DNA of 64,000 nucleotides, taken from NCBI GenBank assembly GCA_027533425.1, contig JAPZUD010000002.1:248001-312000 (forward strand), in the 5' to 3' direction. Source of the DNA: Beijerinckiaceae bacterium. Its GTDB lineage: Bacteria > Pseudomonadota > Alphaproteobacteria > Rhizobiales > Beijerinckiaceae. The stretch's first letter is position 1. Each line of letters begins with the position of its first letter. Below are positions 60,975 through 64,000 of the stretch, piece by piece. The translations under genes were made by a program, and so were the position numbers. The notes below the pieces were generated by a model. It was not told where the DNA came from and did no database searches. It worked only from the letters and a program-made list of their open reading frames with translations.

Positions 60975-61640
60975 ATGCGCGGCACGGTGGTTTTCGATCT
61001 CGACGGGACCCTCGCCGAAACTGCGCCCGACATCATGGCCACGCTCAATGTGCTGCTGGAGGCCGAGGGGCTGGCTGCACTGCCGGTCTCGGCCGCACGC
61101 AATCTTGTGGGGGCGGGTGCCCGCGCGCTGATCGAACGCGGCTTCCGTGCTTCGGGCGTGCCGCTCTCCCCGGAGCGGCTCGACCGGTTGTTCGAGGCGT
61201 TCCTCGTCCATTACCTCGACCATGTCGCCGATCATTCCTTCCTGTTCCCGGGCGTGGAAGCGGCGCTGACGGTTTTGGCCGAAGAGGGCCATCGCCTCGC
61301 CATCTGCACGAACAAGCCGGAACGGCATTCGCGCGCGCTGATCGAGAAGCTCGGCGTGTCCGACCGCTTCGCCGCGATCGCGGGGCGCGATACCTTTGCC
61401 TTCTGCAAGCCCGATCCACGCCACCTGACCGAGACGATCCGCCTTGCCGGCGGGGATATCGGCCGCGCGGTCATGGTGGGGGATTCCCGGACCGACATCG
61501 ATACGGCCCGCGCCGCATCGCTGCCGGTGGTGGCGGTCACGTTCGGCTATACCGACACGCCGGTGGACCAGCTTGGCCCCGATGGGGTGATCGGCCATTT
61601 CGACGGGCTGGCGGCGGAAATCGCCCGGTTGATGCCCTGA
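60975..61640 (+). CDS. gph: Phosphoglycolate phosphatase (HAD family)
   Basis: A 221-residue HAD phosphatase. Motif I is VFDLDGTLAET (nucleophile Asp and acid Asp), the cap region follows, motif II is CTNKP, motif III is the Lys in AFCKPDP and motif IV is MVGDSRTDIDTA. It matches Gph, which clears 2-phosphoglycolate from DNA repair or oxygenation, though other sugar phosphates are possible. The 3' end lies in an imperfect 32-nt duplication (61630-61692) shared with the convergent gene. Confidence 0.9.
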   Translation: MRGTVVFDLDGTLAETAPDIMATLNVLLEAEGLAALPVSAARNLVGAGARALIERGFRASGVPLSPERLDRLFEAFLVHYLDHVADHSFLFPGVEAALTVLAEEGHRLAICTNKPERHSRALIEKLGVSDRFAAIAGRDTFAFCKPDPRHLTETIRLAGGDIGRAVMVGDSRTDIDTARAASLPVVAVTFGYTDTPVDQLGPDGVIGHFDGLAAEIARLMP

Positions 61641-61692
61641 CAAAAAGATCAGACGAGCAGGTGATGCCCTGATCAGCGATCCGACGCGCAGG
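61630..61692. repeat. Imperfect tandem duplication across two gene ends
   Basis: Unit 1 (61630-61661) and unit 2 (61662-61692) both start TGATGCCCTGA and end GACG(A/C)GCAGG, with divergent middles. Unit 1 holds the gph stop (61638-61640). Unit 2 contains TGATCA (61670-61675), whose TCA is the stop of the convergent peptidoglycan-binding gene. Confidence 0.75.
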
Positions 61693-63064
61693 TGATCCCA
61701 ACAATCCCGGCACGGACCAGTTCGCCCAGTTCCGCGCCGGATTTCATAACCGTCGTGGTTGCCCCGGATGGCGGCGTGATTCCGGCCGCGCGGGCGAGAT
61801 CCGCCGCAGGCAGCATCGGATAGGACAGGACCGGCACGATGCCGGCCACCCGCACCTTGGTGACCGGGCTGGCGGCAATCACGCCGACAATCTGGCCCGA
61901 CCGGGCCAGCACCAGCGCGCCGGCGCCACCGTCCTGCAGCGAGGTGGACACCGTGCTGCCGGCGATCTCCGCCGCGGCCACCAGCAGCTCGCCTTCGGAA
62001 TCGCGCTGGACCAGCGCCCCCTCGGTCCCTGCTGCAGCGAAGGGCAGGGCCAGCGGCGTCCCGATCCGGCCCGACAGGGCGATCAGGCCGGTTCCCTCCA
62101 GCTTGCGCGGGTTGCGCAGGACCAAAGGCGCCGCATCGGGTGCCGTCCGGGCCTGGAACTCGGTGCAGCCCGCAAGGGCCGCCTCGCCGGTGACAACGAG
62201 ATCGGGCCCGAGCACCAGCCCGGTCGCGCGGCGGCGCGATGGCGCGGCAGCGACCAGCGGCGGGCGGGCCGGATCCGACGGGGTCGTGGCAGGCCGGGCG
62301 GAGGGCCAGGGCTCGAAGCTGGCGGCGATGGCGACAACGAGCGGGTCGAGCGTAGCCGCCATTGTCTTGTCATAGCCGATCGAGAGCGAGCGGGGCGGGC
62401 CTTTGCCATCGCTGGCAACGCGACGGAAGAACTTGCCCTTTTCGGTTTCGCCCGAGATCACGAAGAAATCCGGACGCAGCAGCTTGTAGGTGATTTTCCG
62501 GCCCTGGACCTTCGGGTCGGTGCCCTTCTCGAACAGGGCGGGCAACGTATCCTCCGGCTTGAGGACGGAGAGATCGACCGTCACCTTCTCGGCCGCATCC
62601 TGCCAGCGCGGGCCGCCGGAGCCGTTGGTGCCGGGTTTCGAGAGCAGCTTGACCGGGATACCGACCTGCATGCCGGAGGCGCGGTCGGTCTGGATGGCGA
62701 AGCCGAGCGCTGCCCGCGCCCGGTTGGCCGCATCGGCGAGGCGGCGGCGGGCCGGCTCGGACAGGCTTTCGCCGGGCCTGAGCTTTTCCGCCTCCTCGAA
62801 GCGTTTCAGGGCGGCGAAGGTCAGCGGGCCGAAATCGCCCGTGGCCGAGCCCGGGAATTTCGCGACCCAGATCAGGTCACGCTGGATCTGCTTCCGCATC
62901 TCGACATCGAGCGCGAGATAGGTCTTCTCGGCTGCTGCGAAGAGCGGGTCGACCGGCTTCGGGGCCGGGGCCTGCGCCATGGCCGGAACGGGAACCGCCA
63001 TCAGCAGCGCCAGCAGGGCGCCGGCCGAAAGCCTTGCCGGAAAATCGTTTTTCCACAGCGACAT
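61673..63064 (-). CDS. Peptidoglycan-binding protein with degenerate trypsin-like domain
   Basis: A 463-residue exported protein. The signal peptide ends near residue 30 (VPAMAQA). Residues 50-115 form a PG_binding_1-like module (QRDLIWVAKFPGSATGDFGPLTFAALKRF). A middle domain follows, and from about residue 278 there is a trypsin/HtrA-like fold. The catalytic sites are gone: the His region reads ATGLVLGPDLVVTGEAALAG (no His) and the expected GDSGG nucleophile loop reads DGGAGAL (378-384). It is therefore a pseudo-protease, perhaps a binding or regulatory envelope protein. The start at 63064 (MSLWKNDF) follows ACGGAG. Confidence 0.78.
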   Translation of the reverse strand: MSLWKNDFPARLSAGALLALLMAVPVPAMAQAPAPKPVDPLFAAAEKTYLALDVEMRKQIQRDLIWVAKFPGSATGDFGPLTFAALKRFEEAEKLRPGESLSEPARRRLADAANRARAALGFAIQTDRASGMQVGIPVKLLSKPGTNGSGGPRWQDAAEKVTVDLSVLKPEDTLPALFEKGTDPKVQGRKITYKLLRPDFFVISGETEKGKFFRRVASDGKGPPRSLSIGYDKTMAATLDPLVVAIAASFEPWPSARPATTPSDPARPPLVAAAPSRRRATGLVLGPDLVVTGEAALAGCTEFQARTAPDAAPLVLRNPRKLEGTGLIALSGRIGTPLALPFAAAGTEGALVQRDSEGELLVAAAEIAGSTVSTSLQDGGAGALVLARSGQIVGVIAASPVTKVRVAGIVPVLSYPMLPAADLARAAGITPPSGATTTVMKSGAELGELVRAGIVGITCASDR

Positions 63065-63235
63065 GGGACAGCTCCGTTCGGTCATTCCCGGGACGCGGAA
63101 AACCCAGCGTGGCACGGGCTCCCGCCCCATGGCAACCCGGGCGCGAACGGATTTCCGTGCGCTGTCGCACATTGCGGGCCGGGCGCAAGGTGATAGTCTG
63201 ACGCTCCCCCTCTCCCCATCAACGGAGCCACCGGC

Positions 63236-64000
63236 ATGCGCGTCGCCCCCCTCCCCTTCCGCGGCTCCCGGTCCGGACGTCTTGCAACGCTCGCCGGCGG
63301 CCTTCTCGGGCTCGGCCTGATGCTGGGCGCGGCATTGGCCCAGACTCCGCAGAAGCCGTTCTCGCGGGATGATCTCGCGACATCCGGTGCCGCGATGGAG
63401 GAGCGGCTCAAGCGCGAGGTGACGCTGCCCGCCAATGCCGAGGTCCAGCGCCTTCTCGCCGCGGGCGAGGCGGCGATGACCCGCAACGATGCCCGGACCG
63501 CCTTGCCGCTGGCGAACCAGGCGGTGCTTGCGGCGCCGTCGAACCCGGCGGCCTGGCGGCTGATGGCCCGGGCAGCGCGCGGCATCACCCCGCGCGACTG
63601 GCGCGAGCGCTATGACCTGCAGGAGCGTGCGGTCAATGCAGCCTATCTCGCGTATCAGCGGTCGCGCAGCCGCGAGGACGAAGCTTCCTCGCTCGGCCTG
63701 CTCGGCCAGATCTTCGAATGGCGGGAAATGTGGCGTCCGGCGCTGACCGCCTACCGGATCAGCCTCGAGGCCAATGACAATGCCGGCATCCGCACGGCCT
63801 ACGAGGCGCTGCGCGAGAAGCGCGGCTTCCGGCTGACCGGCAACGAGGTGGATGCCGATGCCGCCTCGCCGCGCGCCTGCTTCACCTTCTCCGAACCGCT
63901 GGCGCGCGGCCGCGTCGATTTCGCGCCCTATGTCGCGGTATCCGGGCGGGGCGATTTCGCCGTCGTGGCCGAGGACCAGCAGATCTGCGTCGACGGCCTG
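63236..64000 (+). CDS. Alpha-2-macroglobulin family protein, 5' part (cut by window edge)
   Basis: The first 255 codons of a protein that runs off the right edge. After a signal peptide (RLATLAGGLLGLGLMLGAALAQ) comes a TPR-like helical stretch (VQRLLAAGEAAMTRNDARTA ... NPAAWRLMARAARGI). A segment KRGFRLTGNEVDADAASPRACFTFSEPLARGRVDF follows, the typical entry to the MG1 domain of long YfhM-type bacterial alpha-2-macroglobulins. These large envelope proteins trap proteases and often pair with a penicillin-binding protein PbpC downstream, which is beyond the window. Confidence 0.82.
   Translation, partial: MRVAPLPFRGSRSGRLATLAGGLLGLGLMLGAALAQTPQKPFSRDDLATSGAAMEERLKREVTLPANAEVQRLLAAGEAAMTRNDARTALPLANQAVLAAPSNPAAWRLMARAARGITPRDWRERYDLQERAVNAAYLAYQRSRSREDEASSLGLLGQIFEWREMWRPALTAYRISLEANDNAGIRTAYEALREKRGFRLTGNEVDADAASPRACFTFSEPLARGRVDFAPYVAVSGRGDFAVVAEDQQICVDGL

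Overview
The window comes from a GC-rich (about 65%) alphaproteobacterium, most likely of the Hyphomicrobiales (Rhizobiales). The evidence is the gene order smpB - uracil-DNA glycosylase - NYN protein - rpoZ - rsh - pyrE - pdxJ - acpS ... lepB - rnc - era - recO - parC, a single bifunctional Rsh, an Omp2b-like porin, a class II DAHP synthase and DUF2865/DUF2783 proteins. The genus cannot be fixed from what is visible.

Layout. 1-6284 (minus): parC (cut by the left edge), an orphan TadG-like protein, recO, era, rnc, lepB. 6654-15594 (minus): a compact catabolic cluster (nitroreductase, acyl-CoA dehydrogenase, MaoC/HTD2 hydratase, MmgE/PrpD protein, Zn alcohol dehydrogenase, SDR, aldehyde dehydrogenase, CaiB/BaiF CoA-transferase). 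It sits between acpS and lepB, which are normally neighbours. 15686-20742 (minus): acpS, pdxJ, pyrE, a thioesterase, rsh, rpoZ. 21119-28405: NYN nuclease-like protein and family 5 UDG (plus); smpB, PaiB-like protein and dapA (minus); an alpha/beta hydrolase (plus); a membrane HhH protein and an OmpA/BON protein (minus). 28600-31673 (minus): a major porin, pssA, psd. 31970-37752: a small unknown gene with its own promoter and terminator, an Atm1-type ABC exporter, a LOG protein, a secreted protein, cimA and a GNAT. 37916-39508: cysS, which contains a low-GC patch.

40249-47179 holds a small aromatic or organic-acid catabolism locus: DUF2783 protein, FAD monooxygenase, MBL-fold protein, FAH-family hydrolase, TRAP solute-binding protein and a MarR regulator. 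A higBA toxin-antitoxin locus splits the run between the monooxygenase and the MBL gene. The toxin frame carries a TGA where the family has a conserved Trp codon, so the toxin looks dead and the antitoxin intact. Matching inverted repeats (GTTTCA...TGAAAC) lie before marR and in the FAH/TRAP divergent region, suggesting one regulon. 47297-64000 is mostly housekeeping and envelope genes: DUF2865 protein, gltX, nadE, an outer-membrane barrel, two small secreted proteins, class II DAHP synthase, Fe-ADH, a DMT exporter, gor, a DUF2059 protein, rpiA, a secreted protein, gph, a peptidoglycan-binding pseudo-protease and the start of an alpha-2-macroglobulin gene.

Non-coding structure: three full copies and one half copy of an intergenic repeat that can fold as a three-hairpin cloverleaf; five intrinsic terminators; and convergent gene pairs whose stop codons abut exactly as TGATCA. 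No tRNA, rRNA, CRISPR array, insertion sequence or phage gene was seen. No wholly new multi-gene system could be demonstrated. The items most worth following are the broken higB, the proposed MarR regulon, the catabolic insertion at acpS/lepB, the cysS patch, the repeat family and the autonomous 82-residue gene.
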